Positions 34,252 to 45,164 of a stretch of DNA of 64,000 nt are shown one piece after another. Position numbers and translations under genes: made by a program. Positions within the stretch are counted from its first letter, which is position 1. Each line of letters opens with the position of its first letter. The notes beneath the pieces were generated by a model that saw only the letters and a list, made by a program, of their open reading frames with translations, did not search any database and was not told where the DNA came from. This DNA is from Gari tellinella (Eukaryota; Mollusca; Bivalvia; Cardiida; Psammobiidae). The DNA lies in assembly GCA_922989275.2 (NCBI GenBank), contig OV277864.1, positions 24,935,550 through 24,999,549 on the forward strand. Reading direction: 5' to 3'.

Positions 34252-34903
34252 TTATTACCGGACTCTCTATTTAAGACAGATATAGTTCCTGAATTGTACA
34301 TGGCTGAATGAAAAGCTAGATCTAGATCTACATGATTTGAACAACTGTATAAATTCCAGAGATTATTTATTTATCATATCTCTATTTAATTCACTACAAC
34401 AACTGAACGCACAACCACTGTATTAAGAAAAGGTTTCTCTGAAATATTCATTTTTTCAAATACGATTTGAAATGTAAACATTTTCTTATTGACTAAAATT
34501 GATTGACACTTAGTTTCAATTACGTCATAAATTCATGATGACATGACGTCATTTAGAATGTAACGTCATAATTTGTTTAATAAAAGGAAGATGCTAGATC
34601 TGCAAGTGGTTTAACATTCTTTATTCGGAGTCTAGTCATTCTTAATACTAGATTATCTATATGTAGCCTTTTTAGGGTTTTGTTCGAGAGAGAAATATGG
34701 CCCGAAAAACCCGTAAAATGCTAGATCTATGTAAGACGGTTCCGATGCAGAAAATGTTTGCGCACCATTTTCGCGCAGGCAACAGTGCCGTGCAACAGTC
34801 AACTGTTGACCGGTCAACAGTCACCTAGCATAAGTCTGGGAATTCTTTACCAAAAACAGTCAAAAATGTTTAATAAACACTTAAATAGAGAGTCAGGTAA
34901 TAA
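34251..34903. repeat. Inverted repeat pair bounding about 600 bp
   Basis: TTATTACCGGACTCTCTATT at 34252-34271 is inverted at 34884-34903 as AATAGAGAGTCAGGTAATAA (one mismatch). The enclosed AT-rich DNA has TGACGTCA at 34544 and no open frame of note. Confidence 0.75.
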
Positions 34904-35340
34904 TAACTTTTATTTAAAATGCAAAACTATCATGTACAGAAATGCAAAACAAAACAATAATTTTAACCCATATATCCTATCTACTGGTAGGAGATCCTCA
35001 CATTAATCTATTGTTCTATGTATCAAACTTCATTCATAGAGTTTCTTGAAACAAACTATAGCATACACAAAATGTACAGATACAACAGTCTGCTCTACTT
35101 CACTCTTGTAAATAATGATGAAACCACACAATTGTGTTTAACTCACTTGAGGCCATTTATATTTAATATTGCTTTTAATGTATGGTAAATGTGTACAAAT
35201 AGTTAACAATTAAAACAAATTACACAACACCTAGCTTCCTCTGTATTTCAGATGTCATCTTAAATTGCATCAGCCCCCAGTGTAGTAAACAGTCTGGTCT
35301 GTGTCTCTAAATTTTACACTCACAGCCATATCTGGGAAAA
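34904..35340. other. Unassigned sequence
   Basis: AT-rich; no repeat or gene recognised. Confidence 0.4.
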
Positions 35341-35365
35341 CTGTAATTGGACATAGACCAGCCTA

Positions 35366-35556
35366 CAGGGCTCCAGATAAGAGGGAGTAAACTAAACAAA
35401 TCACATTTATTCACTCATTTCAGCACCAAACCCTATGGTGTTACCACTCATTTTGATTGTCTCAAAGAGACAATTCAAATGTTTAGTGACACCACAGGGT
35501 TTACTGCACAAATAAAGATTTTAAGTTTTGAAATAATTCCCTTATCTGGAGCCCTG
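35366..35556. mobile_element. HEX-2 MITE
   Basis: Ends CAGGGCTCCAGATAAGAGGG and CCCTTATCTGGAGCCCTG. Hairpin around GATTGTCTCAAAGAGACAAT. Flanks AGCCTA/GCTACT do not show a clean 6-bp duplication. A 117-codon open frame across it is not a gene. Confidence 0.88.
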
Positions 35557-35773
35557 GCTACTATCCAATCAGACTATTCAGTTTCAACAGGTGCTCTCAA
35601 GTCTAAATTTCTGATCAAATATAATTGGTTGAAATGTGTGGCCAAACAGAAAGTGTGGCTAAATAGAAACCAGACAGCTCCGCCGAAAAACAGTTTATGA
35701 CATCCTGACCAGAAAAGGGTATTGGATTCATATGAGATACCGAGTTGCTCGATGTCTCATTTGAAAACAGCCC

Positions 35774-36052
35774 TTAACTAATCCACACCTGAAACTTTTA
35801 ATGGAACAATCCAGTTTCAAATTACGTCTAAGCCATTTGTGACTATTTAGTTAAGGTTTTGTTTTTGGTTTTTTGTGGGGGATTTTTTGGGGTTGGTTTG
35901 TTTTTGTTGTTTTAGAGGGTGGGGGGGGGGTTGTTGACAAACAGTGCGAGCCCTGATGAGAGGACTCCACTGCTTGCATAGGACAAGTGTATTCTTCACG
36001 GGTACAATGTTGGTAAAACGACGAGTATACTAGTCGCCATGGTGTAACGAGT
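35774..36052 (+). mobile_element. TTAA-3 MITE with G/T-rich expansion
   Basis: CACACCTGAAACTTTTAATG on the left; GACAAACAGTGCGAGCCCTG; right GACGAGTATACTAGTCGCC. The segment 35853..35933 is expanded G/T with runs of up to 11 G. Confidence 0.65.
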
Positions 36053-36191
36053 TATCACAAACGCCTCAATGACGTGATAAAGGTAAGATAGTGAAGTGGT
36101 TTAAGATAACAATAAGGAAATTTAACATGGCAATTAATGTTATCAAAATGTAATATCTTTCCTATGTTTGTTCAGAAGGAGACGTGGCGAA

Positions 36192-36456
36192 CAGGGCTGC
36201 CATAAGTTGATACTAAAAAAAGTAAAAATTCTAAGATATCAATTTTTCACTTTTTCAGATGCAATTTTACTAATCGTACCTTTACCCCATAGTCTGTTTC
36301 TTGTTTTGAAGACACTTGACTGCTTAAAACAGGTTGAAAGTAAATCAGAATGCGCCTTACGGCGCATTCTGCTTTACTTTCAATCTGTTTTAAGCTACCG
36401 TCTGCTAGGATAAAAATCCGAAGACTTAGGAAAAATCCGGAGAAATGGCAGCCCTG
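36192..36456. mobile_element. HEX-1 MITE, complete
   Basis: Ends CAGGGCTGCCATAAGTTGAT and AAATGGCAGCCCTG. Exact 6-bp duplication GGCGAA (36186-36191 and 36457-36462). Contains a complete TTAA-1-type hairpin, about 36325..36396, around GCGCCTTACGGCGC. Confidence 0.93.
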
Positions 36457-36574
36457 GGCGAAGTTAAGTTAACTCTTGCCCTGCTGATGGCGTGTATTGA
36501 GGCTTTTTTAAAACAGTGAAGACCCAGATCAGACACCTTCTGAAGGAGCTATCTGATCAGGGTGTACAATGTAC

Positions 36575-36883
36575 AATGTACAAACGCATTGCAATAAAAT
36601 GTAAAAAGTGACAACAAGAAATGAACTGCGAGGCCCCACTCAATGAAAATAGGTCCCTTACAATGCCATGATTGTCTAATCATGTAATGTCGAATTTCCT
36701 GGGCGCCATATGCCGCGGCTGCAATATCCGGTAGTCGAAGTAGTCCCCCAGGAAGACTCAAACGGTAGTTCCAATAAATTGTCCAGTGACCAGGGGAGGT
36801 TGATCGTCAGAAGAAGGTTGAACGACGCCTGTGTGCGTTGAAAGAATGCTGCAAAAACTGGATACATGTATTTTGTTTTATTG
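36575..36883 (-). other. Possible decayed coding fragment
   Basis: More GC-rich than its surroundings, with two overlapping minus-strand open frames (36549..36761 and 36676..36903). Fragments such as LPGGLLRLPDIAAAAYGAQE look protein-like, but I recognise no family and see no splice evidence. Confidence 0.3.
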
Positions 36884-37089
36884 TTAAACCCTTTCAATCT
36901 CAATGACGATTAAAAACGCGTTTGCAAACAGTTTGGATCCTGATCAGGCGCCGCGTAACGCGGCGTCTGATCAGGATTCAAACTGTTTGACACTCGTATC
37001 GTTAAGTCATACTACATTGAAACTTATTTTGAAACGATATTGCAATCGACAAAAGTGAAGCAGACGACAATGAAACGGTGAAGGGGTAA
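36884..37089. mobile_element. TTAA-2 MITE
   Basis: TTAA at left with CCCTTTCAATCTCAATGACG; GGTGAAGGGGTAAA right. Hairpin about 36923..36990 around GCCGCGTAACGCGGC. Confidence 0.85.
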
Positions 37090-37541
37090 AATACTCACGA
37101 CAAATTTGACAGTTACAGTGTTAAAGCAGGTAGCTGCTTCAAACAATATTAATATATTTAGCAGACATCTCTATGTGCTTTACTTTTATCGTGCTTTCTG
37201 CTGACACCACCAACATTTCATCTAATAGTTGGCGGATTTTGATGATTTAATTGTCTTAGCAGAAAACTAATAGCTACCGGTACGTCCGACTTGTTTCATG
37301 ATGTGTACGTGTAGCATTTCACGTTTACCAGTTTTCATTTTGTCACGGCATTAATATTTAAGAGCTTTTCTAACATATATCACTCAGTGTAATGTTCACC
37401 TTTCGAAGAACGAGGCCGATATCTTATACCGTTGAAAACAACTTACAAGGTATATTCAAATTAGGCTTAGTCCTGATTAGACCCTACTAAAATATGTGAG
37501 ACCTGTCAATCATATCGTATTTCATTAAATATAAGTAGAAA

Positions 37542-37748
37542 TCAGTAAACCCACTCTATTACGACCACTATTTAGTGTTATTTATTGGGCGTTTAAGGCA
37601 GATGGCTGCTTAAAGCAAGATGAAAGTCAAACAGAAAGTTCCTATAGGAACTTTCTGTTTTACTTTCATCTTGCTTTAAGCTGTCATCTGTATTTATACA
37701 ATCAATTTCCCATCTTTTTAGTGTTTGTAATAGAGGGGCTTGGCTGTA
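37542..37748. mobile_element. TA-2 MITE
   Basis: CAGTAAACCCACTCTATTAC on the left, GAGGGGCTTGGCTGTA on the right. Perfect hairpin about 37607..37692 around AGTTCCTATAGGAACT. Confidence 0.87.
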
Positions 37749-37949
37749 TGTAAATTTCAGGTGTTCGGTAGACAGCATTCAATAATGCATATCAAAGGTT
37801 AAATCACAGTGTGTGAAGGCTAATCTGTTTGACATCTAGTTGACTAGAGCAACCATGATGATGAATCTTGAATGGAAACATTCAAAACGTCCATTTGAAG
37901 GTAACCCATTTATGCCTGGATATTGCAACAAACCACTTGTACTAGAGTT

Positions 37950-38610
37950 GGCCAGTATAAGTTTTATCAAGTTTGAGGCCAAAGTATGGCACCTGTGTGT
38001 TTTCAAGTTTTTCTTATAGTTGACCTTCTGACCTACACGTTGACCTGACATGACCCATATTCACACTTGACCTAGACTCTGTCAATATAATAATTGATAA
38101 CAAGTTTGATTGAGATCGGGGCAAAACTGTTCACAAGGTTTTCTAAGACTTGACTTGGTGACCTTTTTGTGACCTGACATTACAAATATTCAATTTTAGA
38201 CTAGAGTTTGTCAAAATGACAATTCTGGGTAAATTTGATCGAGATTGTAGATGTAGTGCTTTCAAGAGTTTACTATGATTTGGCCTAGTGACCTACTTTT
38301 TAACCCTACTAATACATATTCGAACTTGACCTAGATTTCGTCATGAACAACATTTGGAGCAAATTGGATCAAAATGACCCAAAAAGTGTGCCCTCTATTG
38401 TGTTCACGTAGATTTTCTACAATTTAACCTAGTGGCATACTTTTATTGGATTTATTTTTAGATCTTGTGAAGAACACAGCAATGCATATGGACCCAATAG
38501 TGTCGACAAATTTTGTGTTCACAAGGTTTTTCTTTGATTAGACCCAGTGGGTAAGCACATAATGTTGAACTTTACCTTGACTTCAATTATAGCAAAAGCC
38601 TGTCCGAGTG
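37950..38610 (+). repeat. Degenerate tandem array, about 131-bp period
   Basis: Four to five units with landmarks TGACCT...TGACCTGACAT, AAGTTTGATTGAGATC, TTCACAAGGTTTTCTA and CCTAGTGACCTA, spaced 130-142 bp (for example 38028, 38159, 38289). Such TGACCT-rich tandem DNA is frequent in bivalve genomes. Confidence 0.8.
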
Positions 38611-38616
38611 TCTTAG

Positions 38617-38815
38617 ACACTGGAGCAGACGTTATTCGTTCTCGTTTAAACGCAATAGAAGTACAAACGCCTTGCAATAAAATGTAGAAAATGACAACTT
38701 GTTCATAAGTCTGACTATTTATTCAAATCTGAGTGACAAACAGGTTGGTGCCTGATCAGACACCGGATTACCCAGCATCTGATCTGGCTCCAAACGTTTT
38801 GCAAAGAGGGTTATA
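38617..38815. mobile_element. TA-1 MITE, right end lost
   Basis: CACTGGAGCAGACGTTATTC, CTCGTTTAAACGCAATAG, then hairpin CTGATCAGACACCGGATTAC...ATCTGATCTGGCTCC. Confidence 0.65.
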
Positions 38816-38840
38816 AGTGTAGCCTAAACTTTTTTAGTGA

Positions 38841-38864
38841 GGGGGGGGGGGGGGGGGGGGGGGG
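38841..38864 (+). repeat. Poly(G) run of 24
   Basis: Uninterrupted G tract. Its exact length is likely to be unreliable in sequencing. Confidence 0.95.
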
Positions 38865-38919
38865 TAATGTGTTCTGTACCATATCAGTTAGGTCTACCGT
38901 ATTTACTATTTAGTGCGTG

Positions 38920-39210
38920 AAAACATTTTGGGATGACATCATTGTCAGGTCACTGTGACCTTGAACTTGACCGTCGACTTTAATTGTAAAATAAGTTTGA
39001 TCAGAGAATAGTGCCTTCAGCAAGGGACACCACATTTGCTGGGTGCACGAGTACATCTTTGGATTGCACAGTGTTATGTTCTGTTTTCAGGTTATCGTGA
39101 CCTTGACCATGGCCTTAATTTAGTAGAAACTTGTCCAGAGCTCACTTCCTAAACTGTATCAGCTAGAGATCTATACAGAATTTGGCGTTCGAGTACACCT
39201 TGGAATGATT
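38920..39210 (+). repeat. Second TGACC-rich degenerate repeat
   Basis: Two units of about 140-145 bp with AGGTCACTGTGACCTTGAAC and AGGTTATCGTGACCTTGACC. Related in style to, but not the same as, 37950..38610. Confidence 0.6.
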
Positions 39211-40116
39211 GAGTGTTGCATACCATGTATGATTATAATATTATAATTATTGCAAAAACAACCAAATACATTTCAGTGCAAATCAACGCCGTGGGGACAT
39301 TTGCCACTTGACACAGTTCTTTTTTACTATGTATTTCAAAATAACGAACAGTGCAGACCCTGGTCATATGGCTCCTATATGATATGCACTGCATTATTTT
39401 AATGCTGCATTTAGGAGTCTACGGTTTTTTAGTTTACATTAATATAGCTATGATTCGTTATTCAGGGTTTGCTTATCAAAAGTTTGACAGAATTATAAAC
39501 ACCAAACAGTGTATACCAAGATTGTAATATCCCAATAGATGGTATTCAGAAAGGGCATGTACTTGCATGTTTGGGCTCAGTTCATTATGCACTTGCTTTG
39601 GCGTTGGGTTTTAATTTAATTTCAATAAACCTTGGAGGCTTTCACCCTTTGAGTGCTAAGCTTTATCTGATACTCAGTTTCAAACAGTTAAGATTTGGAC
39701 GGTCAGAAGTAACTCGGCATCTGATCAGTATCAAAACTTCTTGTCACTTGTTCACTGTGTTGTTTTGTGACAAAACATCTAGAGAGAATTGGCTTTACAA
39801 TTTATCAGATAGCGTTTTAAAAGTGGGAAAATGAATGTTACCCTTCAAAGGGTTAAATGGTTAAGGCAATCAAATAGATCTTCCTTTTGAAAATCTTGCA
39901 GCCTGCTTCATTTAAATAAAACTGAATTATTCTTTAAGTAGTTACAATCTGTATTCCAACATGTTTGGATCCAGATCGAATACAAAGTGTAGTATGGATC
40001 TAGTTAGAATCTAAACATGTCTAGCAGAAGACAGGCCAGGAATAAATAAATTTCAAAACTTAAGCTGATAGCATTTTGTCTAATCATCATTTTATAGTGT
40101 TCAAAGGCTTAATAAA

Positions 40117-40316
40117 TTAACCCTGACGCCCGCCGAAATGATACTATTGTCTGCATTATACCATAGTATTTTTAAAGTAAGATTCAATGTTCTTGGGTTG
40201 AAGAAATAGATATATGAATGTCAAACTGTTCGGATCCTGATCAGACGCCGCATTACGCGGTGTCTTATCAGGATCCTAACTGTTAGTGAAGTCCACTATG
40301 ACAGTAAAAGTTTTAA
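40117..40316. mobile_element. TTAA-2 MITE
   Basis: TTAACCCTGACGCC left, TTTTAAATG right. Hairpin about 40220..40288 around GCCGCATTACGCGG. Confidence 0.75.
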
Positions 40317-40319
40317 ATG

Positions 40320-41035
40320 TTAACTATCTGCCAATGGAAGCTCATGAAATTTAAAGGATCCATTTTCCCACTTATTCAAATTTCAATGAGGATATATAGT
40401 GTAATGTATACGGTTTGTTAATTTTGTCAGTTTATGATAAGCAATTAGAATTTCACATCTCTAGTGAATATAGCAAACAGATCGCCCATAGTCTGTAAAA
40501 TAAAGTCAAGCGTACATTTTACAATATAATGCAACAAAGGCGTTTTAAGCAGGTTACAAATTGATGCATAATTAAAGAAACACAGAAAGCTCATTCAATG
40601 TTTTTCTGTATTACCTTTGTCCTGCATTACCCAGCCACCTTGCTTTGAAGACCACATACTTTGTAAATGAATGGTTGTGTAATAAAGGTTGTATTGTCAT
40701 GTTCGCCACACCTAGGGTCCCCTACTGTCATTTTCCCATAATGCACCATTAGCGGTTGACGACAGCTTCAATGGCACGATTGACAGAAGTCATTATAAAG
40801 TGATTTAGATGTTTTAAATATTTATGCATGGCATTTAAACTGTCAGGTTTATAAGTGTCTCCTTATCAATGCCATTGCATGAATGGAATGTGGCGAGTAT
40901 GAATAGAACGAATCCAGATCATAAGTCTTGATCAAGGTTTACACTGTCTTATTAAATGAATTAGAAATGAGGATTTTCTTTTGTATGTTGTAGCAAACTT
41001 ATGAATTAAACTGCAGAAGACAATAATTCAATACC
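40320..41035. other. Mostly unassigned sequence
   Basis: One decayed hairpin near 40545..40640 (AAGAAACACAGAAAGCTC). No gene was seen. Confidence 0.4.
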
Positions 41036-41039
41036 TGCC

Positions 41040-41252
41040 TCTGACCATATTGCCCAGTAAAGACGCCCTTTAATTCGTTCCTTTACCATAAAAAATAGTT
41101 CTACTTTATAAACAGTCATGAATATGCACCATAAAAATATGACACATATCTCTAGCGGATAGTTGCCCAGAGCAGGTAGAAAGTAACGCAGAATGGGCCA
41201 TAAGTGATTGCAGGCCTTCAAAACTAGAAACGACCATGGGGTAGTGTGTTCA
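41040..41252 (+). mobile_element. TTAA-1 MITE, degraded
   Basis: ACAGTCATGAATATGCACCA and AGAAAGTAACGCAGAATGGG recognisable; the right hairpin arm is gone. Confidence 0.55.
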
Positions 41253-41896
41253 AAGATGTGGTACCTGATCCTGATCTGGATCCAAACTGTTTGTCACTCT
41301 GTTTCTGGAAATATCAAATATCGAAGTAATTCAAAATTCTTGGCAGATAACATTTTCAGATGACAACGTTTAAAGTTTGTGATCAGTTGAGCATTTCAAA
41401 GCAATGATGTGAATCAAGGAGCTTTGCAAACACTTTGGATATAGAGCATGCCCAATAACATATTGGAGCCTTAGATCTGGACCCAAAGTCATTGCAGCCC
41501 AAAGTCATTGCATTTTTCAAATAACGAGTTGTTTTCAAAATGTAAGCAAATGACCATTCACTCAGAGCCATTTATAAGCTCAACATATTAAGGGGTTAAA
41601 TATGTAACATCGTTGCATATCAAATACTCTTGAAATATTCACATGCCATAGAAATAAAAACAAAATCCAATTTGCACTAGAGTAATTTTTTTATTCAATT
41701 CGAAAATACATAGTAATTATTTCAAACGATCTACATCATATAACAATTTTCCTGCTATTTATATAACGATTATGCATTTTTCTGAATATCAGCGAAATGC
41801 ATTCTGCAACTACAAAAAAAAAGAAAACAGTTCTTCGAGACAAGTAGAAGCAGCTGCAATAGACGGTTAAACAAGTGCTCAATCAATCCTGTGCTA

Positions 41897-42108
41897 TTAA
41901 TAATGAGAAAACACCCTCTATTACGACCACTAAATGAAGTCATTCTATTTGGTGCAAGACAACGATCAGTTGCTTAAAGGAAGATGAAAGTAAAGCAGAG
42001 AGCGTTCTGCTTTTACTTTGATCTTTTTCTTTAAACTGTCCCCTGTCTTTGATGCCAACACTAATTAAGTATGTTTTTCAGTGGTTGTTATAGAGAAGTT
42101 TGGCTGTA
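41897..42108. mobile_element. TA-2 MITE, diverged
   Basis: ACACCCTCTATTACGACCAC on the left, TATAGAGAAGTTTGGCTGTA on the right. Hairpin about 41968..42035. Confidence 0.75.
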
Positions 42109-42156
42109 ATGAGGTCTTCCTGAAGAGGAAACAGCTTGAACAATCAGAAACCTAGT

Positions 42157-42396
42157 TACAGTGGAGAAAACGTTATTCTTTCCCGTTTAAACGCAAACGC
42201 AACACACTAAAATGGAGAAAATGACAACATTTTCATAATTCTAACTATTCATTTTAATCTGAGTGGCAAATAGTTTGGAGCCTGATCAGACGCCGGGTTA
42301 CCCGGCGTCTGATCTGGCTCCAAACTGTTTGTATGGAAAATAATAGTTTTAGCGTAAACGCGTTTTTTGGGAAAGAATAACGTTTTCTCCACTGTA
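42157..42396. mobile_element. TA-1 MITE, canonical copy
   Basis: TA at 42157-42158 and 42395-42396. Near-perfect TIRs CAGTGGAGAAAACGTTATTC. Hairpin about 42265..42332 around CCGGGTTACCCGG. At 240 bp it is the best reference copy of the family here. Confidence 0.95.
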
Positions 42397-42451
42397 AAAC
42401 CTGTACATAGCTACCAGTCAAATGACATTAGTCTGAAATATAAACTGTTGC

Positions 42452-42543
42452 TTAATGCAGAACATAAGTAGTGTATTACTTTTGTTCTGCATTAAACAAA
42501 GCTGCTATAGCAGCTTTCTGTATTACTTTTGTTCTGCATTAAA
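42452..42543. repeat. Rearranged AATGCAGAAC-type hairpin
   Basis: Contains ATTACTTTTGTTCTGCATTA twice (ending about 42496 and 42543) around AAGCTGCTATAGCAGCTTTC, so part of one arm is duplicated in direct orientation. Confidence 0.75.
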
Positions 42544-42852
42544 CAGGTTCATGTGTGTAAAGATTGTTCATGTGTTTGTTACTGATTGCCAGGCTTGCTA
42601 TATATGGGTTTAACTGTATTATAAAGGTTGACAAGAAATGGTTGTATGTTTATAAATCATTGCATTGCGAACTTCCTAGCCAATTGTAACAGCTTTGTAC
42701 CTTATCGCACACTACAAAGTAGAGCAAACATTATCCCGGGCAGTCATCTCCAGCTTATTAATGCATGGTCATTTTCCTATTGATTATTGTGTATTAACAG
42801 TACAAACACCCTGTGTGTTTATGACCACATAAAAGAAGAATCTTTGATGGTG

Positions 42853-43087
42853 CTAACCCTTTACTCCATAAATACACCTTTTTATGCCTTTCAATTATTC
42901 CTTCAATAAAGAAAATATTTCCTTTTTTATATAATTATGGGTCTTTTACTAAGCAGATCATAGCTTAAAGCAGGTTGGAAGTAAAGCAAAATGTGCCTAA
43001 GGCACATTTTGCTTTACTTTCAACCTGCTTTAATTAAATGGTAACCTATCTTCAAAACTAGGAAAAGGCTGTAGGATAAAGGGTCAA
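42853..43087 (+). mobile_element. TTAA-1 MITE
   Basis: CTAACCCTTTACTCCATAAA left, AAAGGGTCAA right. Hairpin about 42964..43035 with paired change AAGCAAAATG / CATTTTGC. Confidence 0.82.
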
Positions 43088-43102
43088 GGGCAAGCTCAAG
43101 AC

Positions 43103-43168
43103 ATAAAGCAGGATGAAAGTAAAGAAGAAAGCTCCGGCAGGAGCTCTCTGCTTTTTCATTCTGCTTTA
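43103..43168. repeat. Hairpin
   Basis: Arms ACATAAAGCAGGATGAAAG and complement around AGCTCCGGCAGGAGCT. It abuts the previous MITE. Confidence 0.7.
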
Positions 43169-43703
43169 TGTAGCCATTAGACTAATACATTGCAACAAGT
43201 CTTCTTTTAAGTGATTGTCACAATGGACTTATACATTGTATTGTATATTGAAGCAAAACATCATCTGTCTGTTTTAGTAGGCAACGGTGTAAACCCTGAA
43301 GAGAAACCAAAATGTCATTGTACTCCATCTGGATCTATACTGGTTGCTAACAGCCTTTTCCGAACACCAATGTGTAAACATTCATAAAATTTTAGGTGCA
43401 TTGGTTCTCAAACAAAAACCAACAACCCCAAAAAACAACTTTTAACATTTACATTTTGTGGTGATTTTGTTTCCATGGTATTTGTTGCGTTTTTTATCTG
43501 CATAATGGAAATACCACCCAGACCAACAAAAGATGCATGCTTCTCTTTCAACTCATCGATTCAACAAGAAACAGAGATTTCATTGTCAGTACAAAACAAT
43601 GGCATCAATTATTTCCTCCCTGCTAGGGGAGAAAGTCACAAATCAATGATGACAGTCACACTTGTATTAAGCAATCACTGAATTGAAATAAGCCTGGTTT
43701 TCT

Positions 43704-43800
43704 TGACATATGGTAGCTAAATGCATGACAAAAGTAATGCAGAAAGCTCCTATAGGAGCTTTCTGCATTACTTTTGTCATGCATTTATCGACCATATGTC
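43704..43800. repeat. Hairpin with 48-bp arms
   Basis: GACATATGGTAGCTAAATGC and GCATTTATCGACCATATGTC pair, continuing through CATGACAAAAGTAATGCAGA to an AGCTCCTATAGGAGCT tip. One of the most perfect stems in the window. Confidence 0.9.
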
Positions 43801-44242
43801 TTTAAGGCTACAAATAGTTTGTTTGAATGGTTGTTTAATACAAGTTTGATGGTACAGTCAATAAAATCTCAAGTCCATTCTTTGCAATTGACAGTCAAAA
43901 TTGTATTAGGGATCAATTGCACTCTTTGATGAATCATGAAAGTCTCTAAAGACAGGTGTCTATTTCATACAGAATAAAGTTAAAACAGAAAGCTCCTAAA
44001 AGACCTTCTGTTCTACTTTTGTTCTGTATTAAGCTGCACATTGTCTCAACGACTGCTAATTTAGTGTCCTTGTTGTAATTGGGTGTGTAATGCAAGTTTG
44101 GCTGTAGTTTCATCATGAATTGCATCAATGCACTTTCACATATGGATAAGCTCAACAGAATCAGATAGGCTCAACAAATAATAGATTGCTGACTCCCTAA
44201 ATAAAGCTTGAACATACTAGGAAATTACATCTGAAATATTAT

Positions 44243-44453
44243 TAAACCCATATTATGGCGATGCTGAATTGTCCACTGCTAAAAATATATCGACAGCAAA
44301 AAAGATAATAATCAATTTCGACCTTTTCAAAACTTGAGAAAATATTAATGTGAGTGGCAAACAGCTTGAATCCAGATCAGACGCCGTGTTACGCGGCGTC
44401 TGATCTGGATCCAAGCTGTTTGCAAATATAAGCAAAGCCACGCTAGGGGTTAA
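44243..44453. mobile_element. TTAA-2 MITE
   Basis: TTAA at 44243-44246 and 44450-44453. Hairpin about 44357..44425 with AGCTTGAATCC arms, like 1721..1796. Confidence 0.88.
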
Positions 44454-44746
44454 TCTCTGCAGATAGACTTGTCTATTCTATGTTTATGAATATCATTAGC
44501 GTCAAAACAGTTTGGATCTACATGAGACACCGAGTTGTTCTGTGTCTCATCTGGATCTAAAGTGGTTTTTTTTTTACAGAAAATCAGTTGATACAGTGCT
44601 TTACATAATAATTGATTTTCACCGAGTCAGAGATAACATTTAATTGTCTAGCTGCACAAAAACATGCGAATATTAATCATTTCACAGCTGGACTAATGAT
44701 CTGGAGTAAAGCTATTCTATGTGTGCAATAAACTCATTGACAACTG

Positions 44747-44938
44747 CAGAGCTCCAGATAAGGGGAGTATTTCAAAAATTAAAATCTTTATTTCTGCATT
44801 AAACCCTATGGTGTCACTACTCATTAGAATCGTCTCTTCGAGACGATTCTAATGAGTAGTAACACCATAGGTTTTGGTGCTGAAATAAGCGAAAAATGTT
44901 GTTTATGTTCAGTTTACTTCCTCTTATCTGGAGCGCTG
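44747..44938. mobile_element. HEX-2 MITE
   Basis: Ends CAGAGCTCCAGATAAGGGGA and CTTATCTGGAGCGCTG. Exact 6-bp duplication CAACTG (44741-44746 and 44939-44944). Hairpin around GTCTCTTCGAGAC. Confidence 0.93.
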
Positions 44939-45029
44939 CAACTGTGATCATATATATCAAATGGACAATTCAGGTTTTAACTACGCAGCTAGTCCACAAT
45001 TTACTATTAATGGCTGTTAAGGACAATAT

Positions 45030-45164
45030 ATTGCAAAATGACAAACAGTGCAGACCCTGATCAGAAGGTGCCTGTAGGAATCCTCTTTTCTGGGTAGTCA
45101 CTGTCTACATATTACAAATGTACTCTTCACAGGTACACTGTGGATAAAGGAGTGTATGGGTTAA
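45030..45164 (+). mobile_element. TTAA-3 MITE, partial
   Basis: GACAAACAGTGCAGACCCTG followed by a decayed right arm and TACTCTTCACAGGTACACTG. Confidence 0.55.

Noticed and set aside
35347..35700. 117-codon open frame
   Set aside because: Mostly covers a HEX-2 MITE and its hairpin; no domain.
38841..38864. Poly(G) run as a functional element
   Set aside because: Simple homopolymer, prone to sequencing error, with no context.
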